Below are positions 8,525-16,425 of a stretch of DNA of 35,628 nt, piece after piece (the first letter of the stretch is position 1; every line of letters starts with the position of its first letter). Made by a program: the position numbers and the translations under genes. Source of the DNA: Dolosicoccus paucivorans. GTDB taxonomy: Bacteria > Bacillota > Bacilli > Lactobacillales > Aerococcaceae. Location: assembly GCF_900100125.1 (NCBI RefSeq), contig NZ_FNEL01000011.1, positions 1 through 35,628 of the forward strand. Direction: 5' to 3'. The notes below the pieces were generated by a model that searched no databases, was not told the origin of the DNA, and saw only the letters and a list, made by a program, of their open reading frames with translations.

Positions 8525-9775
8525 TTGAAAGAGATCTTTCAAACCATCAAACAAAATGCAAAGGAACAAATTTACCAACTAGATCTTATCTTACTTATTT
8601 GTATGACTTTGTTAATTACCATTAGTTTTGTGATGGTCTTTAGTGCAACGATGTATTTTCCTGAAGCTCAAGACAACCCATTCTTTTTTGTTACTAAACA
8701 ATGGGTTGGTGTCATAATGGGAATTATTGGCATGATTGGCATCGTAATAGCACCTTATAAATTGTTCGAACAAAAAGCATTTTATTATAGTTTAAATGGT
8801 TTAATGATTGCTGCCTTACTATTTGTGGCTTTAGCTGGAGAGGTTAGAGGTGGAGCTAAAAGTTGGCTAAGTATTGGAAGCTTTTCCTTTCAGCCAAGTG
8901 AATTTGCGAAAACTAGTTTAATTTTAACGCTTTCTCACTTTATGTATTCTTATATGCGGCAACCAGCTTTAAAGGAACAGCGGTCACAAGATAAGGATTG
9001 GACCCAGTGGCTTCCCGTTATAAAAATAGGAAGTATCTTGTTTTTAAATCTTTTATTAATTATGCTCCAACCCGATGTAGGAATGGTTATCTTAATCGGA
9101 GCGACTTTAAGTGTGATGTTAGCGGTAGAGTTTTTCACCGCTAAAACCAATCGTTTACTGACGTTAGGTGGTGTCGTTTTAGCCTTTTTAGGAACTTATT
9201 ACATTCAAACTAATATTGACTGGCTCGTTCAACATGTCGGATTTAGAGGACAGCGTTTGTTAACCTTTGCGAATCCTTTTTATGATCCACAAGATATGGG
9301 CTATCAAGTGATCAATTCCTTTTTAGCGATTAGTGAAGGTGGCTGGTTAGGCGTTGGCTTAGGAAGTAGTTTACTAAAGCAAGGTATTTTACCGGCTGCT
9401 CATACCGATTTTATTTTGTCAATTACCGCTGAAGAAATGGGCGTCTTTGGTGCAGGGGTGATTATTTTTCTATGGGGATTGATGATTACTCGTTTATATA
9501 TTAGTGCCAGTCGAGCAACGAATAATTACCGTAGCAGTGTATTAACAGGAATTGGGACAATGTTTTTAGTTCAGCTGCTGGCGAATGTGGGCGGGTTGCT
9601 TGCTTTACTGCCTTTAACCGGTGTGACACTTCCATTAGTCAGTTATGGAGGGTCAAGTATGATCGCAAGTATTATTGCTTTAGGTGTTGCTCAGCGTATG
9701 ATTATTGAAGATAGAAATGAAGCAGCCATTTATGAACAACTAAAAAAAGAGGAGGAAGAAGATGACTTTATTTAA
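8525..9775 (+). CDS. ftsW: FtsW/RodA/SpoVE-family glycosyltransferase, probably FtsW
   Basis: A 416-aa SEDS peptidoglycan polymerase with about ten membrane segments, predicted to act at the septum with a class B PBP. It has the family blocks GAKSWLSIGSFSFQPSEFAK, GFRGQRLLTFANPFYDPQD and PLVSYGGSSMIASIIALG. The TTG at 8525 is taken as the start because GAGGGGGG ends five bases before it. A further upstream in-frame TTG at 8510 lies ahead of that site and lacks its own. It overlaps ylbG by 14 bases. The position before ylbG-rsmD-coaD matches the usual ftsW locus in Firmicutes. Confidence 0.92.
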   Translation: MKEIFQTIKQNAKEQIYQLDLILLICMTLLITISFVMVFSATMYFPEAQDNPFFFVTKQWVGVIMGIIGMIGIVIAPYKLFEQKAFYYSLNGLMIAALLFVALAGEVRGGAKSWLSIGSFSFQPSEFAKTSLILTLSHFMYSYMRQPALKEQRSQDKDWTQWLPVIKIGSILFLNLLLIMLQPDVGMVILIGATLSVMLAVEFFTAKTNRLLTLGGVVLAFLGTYYIQTNIDWLVQHVGFRGQRLLTFANPFYDPQDMGYQVINSFLAISEGGWLGVGLGSSLLKQGILPAAHTDFILSITAEEMGVFGAGVIIFLWGLMITRLYISASRATNNYRSSVLTGIGTMFLVQLLANVGGLLALLPLTGVTLPLVSYGGSSMIASIIALGVAQRMIIEDRNEAAIYEQLKKEEEEDDFI

Positions 9776-10133
9776 TAAGCAGCCTCGTACAGGGCTTATT
9801 GTATGGCTTTATACTTTAAAGCATCAGCGAGATTTAAGAAAGTACGGCTATATTCACTATATGAGTCAACCGTTAAAATATGCTGTTTTATATGTTAATA
9901 CAGAAGAGGCCGAACAAACCATTCAACGATTAAATAAATTGTTTTATGTCAGACAAGTTGAATACTCTCACCGTGATGATATTGATTTGACCTTTAAAGA
10001 TGCGATTCCTAACCGCATTGATCCTGATTTAGCTAAAAAGACGAATAACGAAGAAGAAGTGTCGGTCTTTGAAGATATTGCTGCTTCTATTAGTCAAAAA
10101 CTTCAACAACCAGCTAAAAAGGGGCGGGATTAA
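9762..10133 (+). CDS. YlbG family (UPF0298/DUF2129) protein
   Basis: A 123-aa cytoplasmic protein. The first 90 residues carry the YlbG core (RTGLIVWLYTLKHQRDLRKYG, YAVLYVNTEEAE, RLNKLFYVRQVE). The tail is variable and charged. The start overlaps the 3' end of ftsW and uses AGAGGAGG inside it, so translation is probably coupled. It is always found near rsmD and coaD in Firmicutes. Its function is unknown. Confidence 0.88.
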   Translation: MTLFNKQPRTGLIVWLYTLKHQRDLRKYGYIHYMSQPLKYAVLYVNTEEAEQTIQRLNKLFYVRQVEYSHRDDIDLTFKDAIPNRIDPDLAKKTNNEEEVSVFEDIAASISQKLQQPAKKGRD

Positions 10134-10134
10134 T

Positions 10135-10698
10135 ATGCGGGTTGTCGGAGGAGAATATAAAAGTAGACGGCTTAAAGCAGTTCCAGGAACGAATACTCGT
10201 CCAACTAGCGATAAAGTAAAAGAGAGTTTATTTAATATGATTGGCCCGTATTTCTCTCAAGGGTCTTGGTTAGATTTTTACGGTGGCAGTGGCGGTGTTG
10301 CGATTGAAGCCGTGTCTAGAGGAATGGAACAGGCAGTGATTATTGAAAAATATCGTCCGGCCATTCGAACAATTTATCAAAATATCGACATAACTAAAGA
10401 GCCTCAAAAATTTACGGTTCTAAAAGGGGATAATAAAAAAGCGTTATTAAAGTGGCAAAAGGAAAACAAATTGTCTTTTAACTATCTTTTTTTAGATCCA
10501 CCTTATGCTAAGCAAAATGTTTTAGAAGATATTCAATGGCTCGAAGAGCATCACTTTTTAGCCGATCAGTGTATCATTATTTGCGAACTCGCCAGTCAAG
10601 ATCAATTAGTAGATGAATGGCTTACTTTTCATAAAATAAATGAAAAGAAATATGGAGACACGACTCTACATATTTATGAAAGAGGTGAGGTGTTATGA
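10135..10698 (+). CDS. rsmD: 16S rRNA (guanine966-N2)-methyltransferase RsmD
   Basis: A 187-aa SAM-dependent methyltransferase modifying G966 (E. coli numbering) of 16S rRNA. The N-terminal RVVGGEYKSRRLKAVPG and RPTSDKVKESLFN are diagnostic. The SAM loop reads LDFYGGSGGVAIEAVSRG (46-63), slightly unlike the common LDLFAGSG. The catalytic DPPY is at 121-124. The longer reading frame opens earlier, inside ylbG, but GGGGCGGG just before the ATG at 10135 and the family N-terminus fix this start. It overlaps coaD by ATGA. Confidence 0.93.
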   Translation: MRVVGGEYKSRRLKAVPGTNTRPTSDKVKESLFNMIGPYFSQGSWLDFYGGSGGVAIEAVSRGMEQAVIIEKYRPAIRTIYQNIDITKEPQKFTVLKGDNKKALLKWQKENKLSFNYLFLDPPYAKQNVLEDIQWLEEHHFLADQCIIICELASQDQLVDEWLTFHKINEKKYGDTTLHIYERGEVL

Positions 10699-11186
10699 CA
10701 AAGCGTATTGGTATCTTCCCGGGAAGTTTTGACCCCATCACGTATGGTCATTTAGATTTAATTGAACGAAGTACTCAATTATTTGATGAAGTGATCGTTT
10801 TAGTGGCGATGAATACATCGAAAAGTCATTTGTTTTCCCCTCAAGAGCGCATTCAATTAGTGAAACAAGCCGTTTCAAAATTCGACAAAGTTCGGGTTGA
10901 ACAATTGAGGGATGAATTAGTCGCTGAATATTACCAAGAAGTTCAAGCCGTCGCCTTGATTCGTGGCTTACGCAATACGATTGATTTTGAATATGAATAC
11001 AATATCCATTCTTTAAACCAAGGGCAATATCAAGATTTAGAAACAGTTTTACTATATGCAAAAGAGCCCTATCGTGCGATCAGTTCGAGTATGATTAAAG
11101 AAATTGCTCAGTTTAATGGAGATGTTTCTTCCTATGTGCCGATGGAAGTAGAACGAGCCATGAAAGATAAATGGAATAATCAATAA
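10695..11186 (+). CDS. coaD: Phosphopantetheine adenylyltransferase
   Basis: A 163-aa enzyme that transfers AMP from ATP to 4'-phosphopantetheine, the fourth step of CoA synthesis. The nucleotidyltransferase motif GSFDPITYGH (10-19) is intact, as are RGLR (90-93) and ISSSMIKE (129-136). The length is normal. Translation is coupled to rsmD through an ATGA overlap. A protease gene (ylbL/sepM) that often follows coaD is absent here. Confidence 0.96.
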   Translation: MTKRIGIFPGSFDPITYGHLDLIERSTQLFDEVIVLVAMNTSKSHLFSPQERIQLVKQAVSKFDKVRVEQLRDELVAEYYQEVQAVALIRGLRNTIDFEYEYNIHSLNQGQYQDLETVLLYAKEPYRAISSSMIKEIAQFNGDVSSYVPMEVERAMKDKWNNQ

Positions 11187-11220
11187 CAGTCTTTAAATAA
11201 AATAAAGGCTGTTTTTTATT
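11186..11220 (+). terminator. coaD terminator
   Basis: ACAGTCTTTA (11186-11195) pairs with TAAAGGCTGT (11203-11212), with one G-U pair, followed by a T6 run. Confidence 0.8.
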
Positions 11221-11283
11221 TTTAAAAATGGATTTGCTCCTTTTTTACTAACTTATAAGTAGGTGGAAAAGGAGGTTCATTGT

Positions 11284-11964
11284 ATGAATACATGGATTGA
11301 AAAAATAAAAGAATCAATCGATTCACGAAGTAGTTTATATGGTTTAGTCATTATAGGAGCGATCTTATCAATCGGGTTATACCGATGGTTTGTACCACCA
11401 AGTACTCCTTTTGATCAAGAAATAATGGCGGTTGCTGAAATAGAAGAAAGTATCAGTGAAGAAAGCCAAGTCCTAGAAGAAGAGAGATCTGAAATAGAAG
11501 AAGTTACTGTTGAAATTAAAGGAAGCGTGATTAATCCAGGCGTTTACACGTTACCTGCTAATAGTCGTGTGGTTGATTTAGTGGACCAAGCGGGAGGATT
11601 TACAAACGACGCGTATATGGATTCTTTAAATCAAGCTCAAAAGTTAGAAGATCAAATGATGATTTATGTCTATAATGAATCAACTTACCAGTCTCTAGCA
11701 GACCAAGGAGAGTTAAGCAATGAAGAAGTGTTTGATCCTTTAAATAATAACAAGGAAACTGAATCAGGCTTGGTCAATATTAACACGGATCAACTGCAAG
11801 AATTACTCTCATTACCTGGCATTGGTCCTAAAAAGGCGGAAGCGATCCAATCTTACCGCCAAGAACATGGTGACTTTAAAGCGATTGAAGAATTGATGGA
11901 AGTAAGTGGGATTGGTCCGAAAACCTTTGACAGTTTAAAAGATCTCATTACGGTAGGGCATTAA
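11284..11964 (+). CDS. comEA: ComEA competence DNA-receptor protein
   Basis: A 226-aa membrane-anchored dsDNA receptor for transformation. Order: short cytoplasmic N-terminus, one membrane helix (19-36, SLYGLVIIGAILSIGLY), an acidic Glu-rich linker (50-72), a SLBB domain (75-131, GSVINPGVYTLPANSRVVDL), and two helix-hairpin-helix motifs (LSLPGIGPKKAEAI, MEVSGIGPKTFDSL). The ATG at 11284 is preferred over an upstream GTG at 11263 because AAGGAGG lies nine bases before it. It abuts comEC, with overlapping stop and start. Confidence 0.94.
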   Translation: MNTWIEKIKESIDSRSSLYGLVIIGAILSIGLYRWFVPPSTPFDQEIMAVAEIEESISEESQVLEEERSEIEEVTVEIKGSVINPGVYTLPANSRVVDLVDQAGGFTNDAYMDSLNQAQKLEDQMMIYVYNESTYQSLADQGELSNEEVFDPLNNNKETESGLVNINTDQLQELLSLPGIGPKKAEAIQSYRQEHGDFKAIEELMEVSGIGPKTFDSLKDLITVGH

Positions 11965-14324
11965 TGAAGGTAAATAACATACAGTCAATATTTCAACCTC
12001 TCATGTACCATTGGACATTTTTATTTATTTGGTTGAGTTGGGCATTGTATCAATGGTTTCATCTTAGTGGGGTAGGTTTAATTATATTACTCACTTTGAC
12101 CGTTAGATTGTGGACGCTCCCCATACCTTTTCGCAAGGGATGGATTATATTAATCAGTATCTTTTTGTTACTTGTAGGAGTGGATACTTACCGCGAAAAG
12201 CAAATTCCTTCGGTGCTCCCTAGTAACATTGAGGGAGTGTTACGAACAGACCCTTTTGATTTAGTGGTTGACGAAACGGATATTAAAGGAGTGGGGTTGC
12301 TTTATTTACCCAAAGAAAAGCCTCTAAAGGTTCGGTTTTATATGACCTTAGATCAAAAGGAACCGTGGTTAGAAGATATACACTATGTCCGTGTTACAGG
12401 AGAAATAACTCGTCCCAATAAAGCGCGCAACTTTTATGTGTTTGATTATCGAAACTATTTAAAAACTCAACGTATTTATTGGCAATTGGATGTCGAGGAA
12501 CAGTCCTTTGTTTCATTTAACGGCTCCACCAAAGATCATTGGGATCGCTTAAAAGTACGTCTATTGCGTCCGTTACTTCAAGTAGAAGATAATTTATGGC
12601 TTGGTTGGATGAAAAAATTATTATTTAATATGAATTCAACTTACTACACGCAATTTCAAGAAGATTTAAGTTATTTAGGAATTGTTCATTTTTTTGCGAT
12701 TTCGGGGTTTCATATTCAATACTTTTCCAAATATGTGCGCTATCTTCTATTGCGAATGGGAGTAGAGATTAGACGGGCGGAGCAATTAATGGTCTTTATT
12801 TTCGTTATTTATGGCTGGCTCATTGGTTGGCCCATTGGTGCAATGCGAGCTATTGGTGGACTTATCGTTAATACGTTCTTTTCATCTAAAATAATACCTT
12901 TAAGCAAAAAGGACCGTTTAGGATTAGTAGGTATTGGATCATTAATGTTAAATATTCGCATGGTTTCTTCCCTTGGCTTTTTACTTAGTTTTTTAATGAC
13001 CTATTTAATTTTATTTTACCAGCAGCAACTAAATAAACGAATCAAGCCAACCCCTAGTTGGTTAAGTACCATTGAGATGACGGCCATGTGCTTATTTTTT
13101 TCTTGGCCTATTTTGTTACATCACTATTTTGAATGGCATCCTTACCAATTAATTTTAATTATACTTATCGCCTATATTTTTGAATGGGTATGGATGCCTT
13201 TAATGGTCATAACGTGTATGAGTTATTACATTTTACCAATGAACGTACTCCAGTGGACAACCCTTATGAGCCATAACTTAAATTATTATTGGGTTTTATC
13301 TTTAGATTGGTTAAGAATGTACTTTAAGCCACTTATTATTGGCCGTCAAGGGTTACTTTATTATGTAGGCTTGTTTTTAATCGCAGGAATATGGCTCTAT
13401 CTTCTTCAATATTCTCGCAAAAAAGCCTATCGTTTTTATTTGCCTTGTTTATGTCTATGGATTTTTGTCCTTCCTCATATAAGATGGAGTAGTCAATTAA
13501 CTGTATTAGATGTGGGGCAAGGAGATGCATTGTTATATCAACCTGCTTGGAGTAAAGAACATTGGTTAATCGATACTGGAGGACGTTTAAACTGGAAGGC
13601 TTTAAACGAAGGTGGAGAGAATGAACCTAAAATCTCTTTAACCCATCAACAAAAAGTTTTAGTTCCTGCCTTGAAAGCTTTAGGGGCTCATCGTTTAACA
13701 GGCGTCGTCGTAACTCACGCCGATATTGATCATATGGGGAATTTATATCAGTTAGACCGTCATCTCCCCATTGAGCGAGTTTTTTACAGTCAACATGCCA
13801 GTCAAGATGACTTTTTTAATCAAGTGCTCAAAACACTAGACCCTAAGACGCAGTTAATTACTTTAAATAACAGCGATCAGTTGTCTACCTCTTCTTTTTC
13901 GTTATTTCAATTGGAATACGGAGGAAACTATATGCAGATGGAAGATAATGACACGAGCTTACTGGCTTACTTTCAAATGGGGCCTTATGGCTTTTTAAAT
14001 ATGGGCGATTTATCGTCAGATTACGAAAGATTTTTGATAGAGCAATATCCTCATTTAAACGTAACTGGATTAAAACTCGGTCACCACGGTAGCCAAACAA
14101 GTACGAGTGAAGCTTTCTTGAAACATTACCAACCTTTAGCCGCTTATATTTCAGCGGGCGTAAATAACCGCTATAACCACCCTCATCAAGAAGTTTTAAC
14201 AAAATTACACCATGAAAAGATCCCTTATTGGAGCACAATAGAACATGGGGCGATCCGGTGGCGCTATTCATGGATAGGCGGGTTAAAGATAGATTATGCT
14301 TTAGACGAGACTTCAACTAATTAA
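11964..14324 (+). CDS. comEC: ComEC/Rec2 DNA-uptake channel protein
   Basis: A 786-aa polytopic membrane protein forming the ssDNA import channel. Several N-terminal helices and an OB-like loop come first. The competence domain (about 220-480) includes the typical FFAISGFHIQ segment. From about 514 a C-terminal metallo-beta-lactamase-like domain has LTVLDVGQGDALL, VVTHADIDHMGN and LKLGHHGSQTSTSEAFL. All key metal-binding motifs look intact and the frame is unbroken. The start overlaps the comEA stop (TAATGA). Expression would normally need the competence regulators, which are not in the window. Confidence 0.95.
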   Translation: MKVNNIQSIFQPLMYHWTFLFIWLSWALYQWFHLSGVGLIILLTLTVRLWTLPIPFRKGWIILISIFLLLVGVDTYREKQIPSVLPSNIEGVLRTDPFDLVVDETDIKGVGLLYLPKEKPLKVRFYMTLDQKEPWLEDIHYVRVTGEITRPNKARNFYVFDYRNYLKTQRIYWQLDVEEQSFVSFNGSTKDHWDRLKVRLLRPLLQVEDNLWLGWMKKLLFNMNSTYYTQFQEDLSYLGIVHFFAISGFHIQYFSKYVRYLLLRMGVEIRRAEQLMVFIFVIYGWLIGWPIGAMRAIGGLIVNTFFSSKIIPLSKKDRLGLVGIGSLMLNIRMVSSLGFLLSFLMTYLILFYQQQLNKRIKPTPSWLSTIEMTAMCLFFSWPILLHHYFEWHPYQLILIILIAYIFEWVWMPLMVITCMSYYILPMNVLQWTTLMSHNLNYYWVLSLDWLRMYFKPLIIGRQGLLYYVGLFLIAGIWLYLLQYSRKKAYRFYLPCLCLWIFVLPHIRWSSQLTVLDVGQGDALLYQPAWSKEHWLIDTGGRLNWKALNEGGENEPKISLTHQQKVLVPALKALGAHRLTGVVVTHADIDHMGNLYQLDRHLPIERVFYSQHASQDDFFNQVLKTLDPKTQLITLNNSDQLSTSSFSLFQLEYGGNYMQMEDNDTSLLAYFQMGPYGFLNMGDLSSDYERFLIEQYPHLNVTGLKLGHHGSQTSTSEAFLKHYQPLAAYISAGVNNRYNHPHQEVLTKLHHEKIPYWSTIEHGAIRWRYSWIGGLKIDYALDETSTN

Positions 14325-14351
14325 AAAATCCCTAGCGCATATATGCTAGGG
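14325..14351 (-). terminator. Terminator of the small HTH gene (minus strand)
   Basis: CCCTAGC (14330-14336) pairs with GCTAGGG (14345-14351). On the minus strand the hairpin is followed by ATTTTTTAATT. There is no T-run on the plus strand, so comEC uses at best a poor terminator here. Confidence 0.7.
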
Positions 14352-14360
14352 TGGGCTTAG

Positions 14361-14561
14361 CTACTTTTGTTCAGAATTCTTTTTATGAAAATAGTTAGTT
14401 AAAGTGATTGCGTGAGAAAAGCGCATATTTTCAATGTTAGACTCTCCCGTTTGGAATCTAGAAATGGTTGATTGAGAAATTCCTGTATCTTTAGCAATGC
14501 GATAACCCGTTTCAGATTTTAGTAATTCTTTTACAGCATCCATGTCAGCTATTTGTTTCAT
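14361..14561 (-). CDS. Small helix-turn-helix (XRE-like) protein
   Basis: A 66-aa protein that is almost only a lambda-repressor-type HTH. YRIAKDTGISQSTISRFQTG (20-39) is the two-helix core, and no effector or dimerisation domain is visible. The ATG at 14561 follows TAAGGATG at a good distance. An ATG three codons upstream, at 14570, is an alternative. It faces comEC convergently. Short proteins like this are common in lactic acid bacteria as orphan regulators. The target is unknown. Confidence 0.65.
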   Translation of the reverse strand: MKQIADMDAVKELLKSETGYRIAKDTGISQSTISRFQTGESNIENMRFSHAITLTNYFHKKNSEQK

Positions 14562-14705
14562 TTTAATCATCCTTACTGTTAAAGCTGTGTGTAAAATGTA
14601 TCTTGAAATACAAAAAAAAGAGAACCTTACTCTGAAGTTACGCAAATAAAACAGAAATAAAAGGCTCCTTATGAGTCAAATTGTATCAAACTTACTAAGG
14701 ATTTT

Positions 14706-14732
14706 AAAGTCTAATTAAGTATTCTAGACTTT
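14706..14732. repeat. Perfect 8-bp inverted repeat
   Basis: AAAGTCTA (14706-14713) and TAGACTTT (14725-14732) are separated by 11 bases. There is no T-run on either side, so it is not a normal terminator. It could be an operator. Confidence 0.4.
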
Positions 14733-14778
14733 GTCTAACCTTGAATTTACGCTATGTGCATACAATTGCAAATGAATT

Positions 14779-14787
14779 TGTTATAAT
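14779..14787 (+). promoter_or_regulatory. Extended -10 promoter of the pyridoxamine kinase gene
   Basis: TGTTATAAT (TGn-TATAAT), 31 bases before the ATG. No good -35 was seen. Confidence 0.5.
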
Positions 14788-14818
14788 AAGTTCAATCATT
14801 TACATTAGAGGTGAGACG

Positions 14819-15676
14819 ATGGATTCAAATAAAATACTAGTCGTCAATGATATTCCAGGTTTTGGTAAAGTAGCAGGAAACGTTAATATTCCTGTCTTAA
14901 CCAGTATGGGGTACCAAGTGGCGATATTAACTACGCTACTATTATCTGAAAACGTCAGCGCGCCAGGAGACGTTTATTTTCATCCGATTGGTGATTATTT
15001 CCAAAATACTATTCAACATTGGCGATCAACAGACATTACTTTTCAAGGAGTGATGACTGGCTTTTTTAATGATCAGCAACAAATTGAAGATTTAAGAGAG
15101 TATTATCATTTCTTAAACCGAAATGAAAAACATATCCCTCTCATAGTCGATCCTATTATGGCAGATCACGGAAAGTTCTACCCCGGTTTTGATGAGGAGT
15201 TTGCGATGAGTATGTATCGATTAATTGAACATGCAACCCTCGTTACTCCTAACTTAACTGAAGCATGCTTTTTAGCTGAAACGCCTTATTCAGATTATAA
15301 GACAAAAGAAGAATTGGCTGATATTGCCGATAAGATTTTACAGTCTGGAGTGGAATACGTTTTAATTACCGGTATTCAATTTGAGGGATCCCCGGATAAG
15401 ATTGGTTTTTATTTAGCTAGCCGCAACGACCATCAACTTATTTTTCACCGTTATTATCCTTATGCCATTATGGGAACAGGTGACTTTGCGGTGAGTTATA
15501 TTACCGGGCACTACTTAGCTCATCAAAAGATGAACCAAGCGGTAGAACAATGTAGTCATTATTTAGAAGTTATAATGGAAGAAACATTTAAAGATGAGTC
15601 GAACATACCAAAAGATCGCGTCATTGCTCTTCGCTTTGAGCCTTTGTTACACACTTTATTCAAAAGTATCCATTAA
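14819..15676 (+). CDS. Pyridoxamine/pyridoxal kinase family protein
   Basis: A 285-aa ribokinase-fold (PfkB/ThiD-type) kinase, most like the pyridoxamine kinases of Lactobacillales that phosphorylate vitamin B6 vitamers. The N-terminal ILVVNDIPGFGKVAGNVNIP and mid-protein VDPIMADHGKFYPGFD fit this group, as does ATLVTPNLTEACFLAE. The anion-hole and catalytic segment is MGTGDFAVSYITGH near residue 220. The frame opens 78 bases earlier, but GAGGTGAG just before 14819 and the family N-terminus set the start. The promoter is just upstream. The gene downstream may be cotranscribed. Confidence 0.85.
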   Translation: MDSNKILVVNDIPGFGKVAGNVNIPVLTSMGYQVAILTTLLLSENVSAPGDVYFHPIGDYFQNTIQHWRSTDITFQGVMTGFFNDQQQIEDLREYYHFLNRNEKHIPLIVDPIMADHGKFYPGFDEEFAMSMYRLIEHATLVTPNLTEACFLAETPYSDYKTKEELADIADKILQSGVEYVLITGIQFEGSPDKIGFYLASRNDHQLIFHRYYPYAIMGTGDFAVSYITGHYLAHQKMNQAVEQCSHYLEVIMEETFKDESNIPKDRVIALRFEPLLHTLFKSIH

Positions 15677-15731
15677 AGGTTTTCTTTACACCTAAAGACA
15701 GCAAGAAGTTTACGATGGTGAGGAGGAAATT

Positions 15732-16109
15732 ATGCACTCGTTCATTTTACATACGATTGAATTAGCAACAGGCCAAGATAATTTTTTAGGCCAATTTTCA
15801 TTGACACTTTATTTGAAAGTTCCGATCGATCGTATTGCTACAGATATCCGAACAGGCTATCCATCGCTTATGCAACGCGATCGGATCATTATTGATCATT
15901 TCTTTTTGAATCATTTATCCGACTATGAAAGAAACTATCCTTTAAAAGAACCGCGACGTATTTTATCCTATATGGACGATTGGTTAGAAACTTTATGGAG
16001 TAGCTTACCAAAGCTGTTAGACCAACTTTCCCAAGTGGAAATTGATAGTGTGAGTATCGAAAGTTTTACCGATTATCCGTACCTTCCGGCGAATATAATT
16101 AAAAAATAA
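15732..16109 (+). CDS. Unidentified 125-aa protein
   Basis: I do not recognise this family with confidence. The protein is soluble, without signal peptide or membrane helix. A beta-strand-like start (QFSLTLYLKVPID) is followed by IIIDHFFLNHLSDYERNYP and helical LSYMDDWLETLWSSLPKLLD, then a strand VEIDSVSIESFTDYP. That order loosely recalls T-fold enzymes such as 6-pyruvoyl-tetrahydropterin synthase (DH..LN, helix, xVxVxET), but the usual zinc-binding His cluster is not visible. It follows the pyridoxamine kinase gene by 55 bases with a GAGGAGG site, so the two may be one operon. Confidence 0.6.
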   Translation: MHSFILHTIELATGQDNFLGQFSLTLYLKVPIDRIATDIRTGYPSLMQRDRIIIDHFFLNHLSDYERNYPLKEPRRILSYMDDWLETLWSSLPKLLDQLSQVEIDSVSIESFTDYPYLPANIIKK

Positions 16110-16118
16110 TTAGGTTAT

Positions 16119-16148
16119 TTGACAATTTTTTTGTATTTATTTTATGAT
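16119..16148 (+). promoter_or_regulatory. Promoter of T-box unit 1
   Basis: TTGACA (16119-16124) and TATGAT (16143-16148), 18 bases apart, directly upstream of the T-box leader. Confidence 0.75.
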
Positions 16149-16158
16149 ATTATCATAA
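16142..16158. repeat. 17-bp palindrome over the -10, unit 1
   Basis: TTATGATA-T-TATCATAA is a perfect 8-1-8 palindrome covering the -10 and the probable start site. The same 17 bases occur at 17324-17340, although the promoter spacer between -35 and -10 has diverged. Confidence 0.6.
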
Positions 16159-16165
16159 TAGAAAT

Positions 16166-16405
16166 GTATTTCTTAGGACGAAGAGATAGTCTCCCTTATG
16201 ACAGAGAATCTACAGTAGCTGGAAAGTAGAGCATAAGGCGCTATGAAGACACACCCTATGTAATGAAATACCGGATGATCCGTTATCCTAAAGTTTTAAC
16301 TTGTTAAAACTTACTAAGGCATTAGTTGTAAGATTAATGCGAATGAAGGTGGCACCACGTCGTAAGCGTCCTTTAGTCAGTCATGACTAAAGGGCGTTTT
16401 TTGTT
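16166..16405 (+). promoter_or_regulatory. T-box riboswitch, unit 1 (predicted Asp specifier)
   Basis: A tRNA-sensing leader. The Stem I base pairs GTATTTC (16166-16172) with GAAATAC (16265-16271). An AGAGA bulge and a distal TCTAC/GTAGA hairpin are visible. The specifier loop reads GAA then GAC (16248-16250) then A, so the codon is most likely GAC (Asp). The T-box AAGGTGGCACCACG (16346-16359) has bulge TGGC (16350-16353), complementary to GCCA, and so to a tRNA with G73, as tRNA-Asp has. The leader ends in an intrinsic terminator. Uncharged tRNA should favour the antiterminator and read-through into the first binding-protein gene. Confidence 0.9.
16367..16404 (+). terminator. T-box terminator, unit 1
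   Basis: CGTCCTTTAGTCA (16367-16379) pairs with TGACTAAAGGGCG (16384-16396), with one G-U pair, followed by T6. This is the regulated terminator of the T-box. Confidence 0.9.
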
Positions 16406-16425
16406 TACAGAAAGGAAGGAAACTC

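Larger units (their letters stand above)
14562..14818. other. Divergent intergenic region (HTH gene / pdxK-like gene)
   Basis: This 257-base AT-rich region holds the 5' regions of both genes and an inverted repeat at 14706-14732. No further ORF was seen. Confidence 0.4.

Noticed and set aside
10738-11061. 107-aa minus-strand frame inside coaD
   Set aside because: It is antisense to a complete, motif-rich coaD and has no start signal.
13885-14316. 143-aa open frame on the minus strand inside comEC
   Set aside because: It is antisense to the intact metallo-beta-lactamase domain of comEC, has no ribosome site and has no recognisable motifs.
14600-14640. AGAG/CTCT mini-hairpin with T8 on minus, upstream of the small HTH gene
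   Set aside because: The stem is only four pairs, too weak to call an attenuator.
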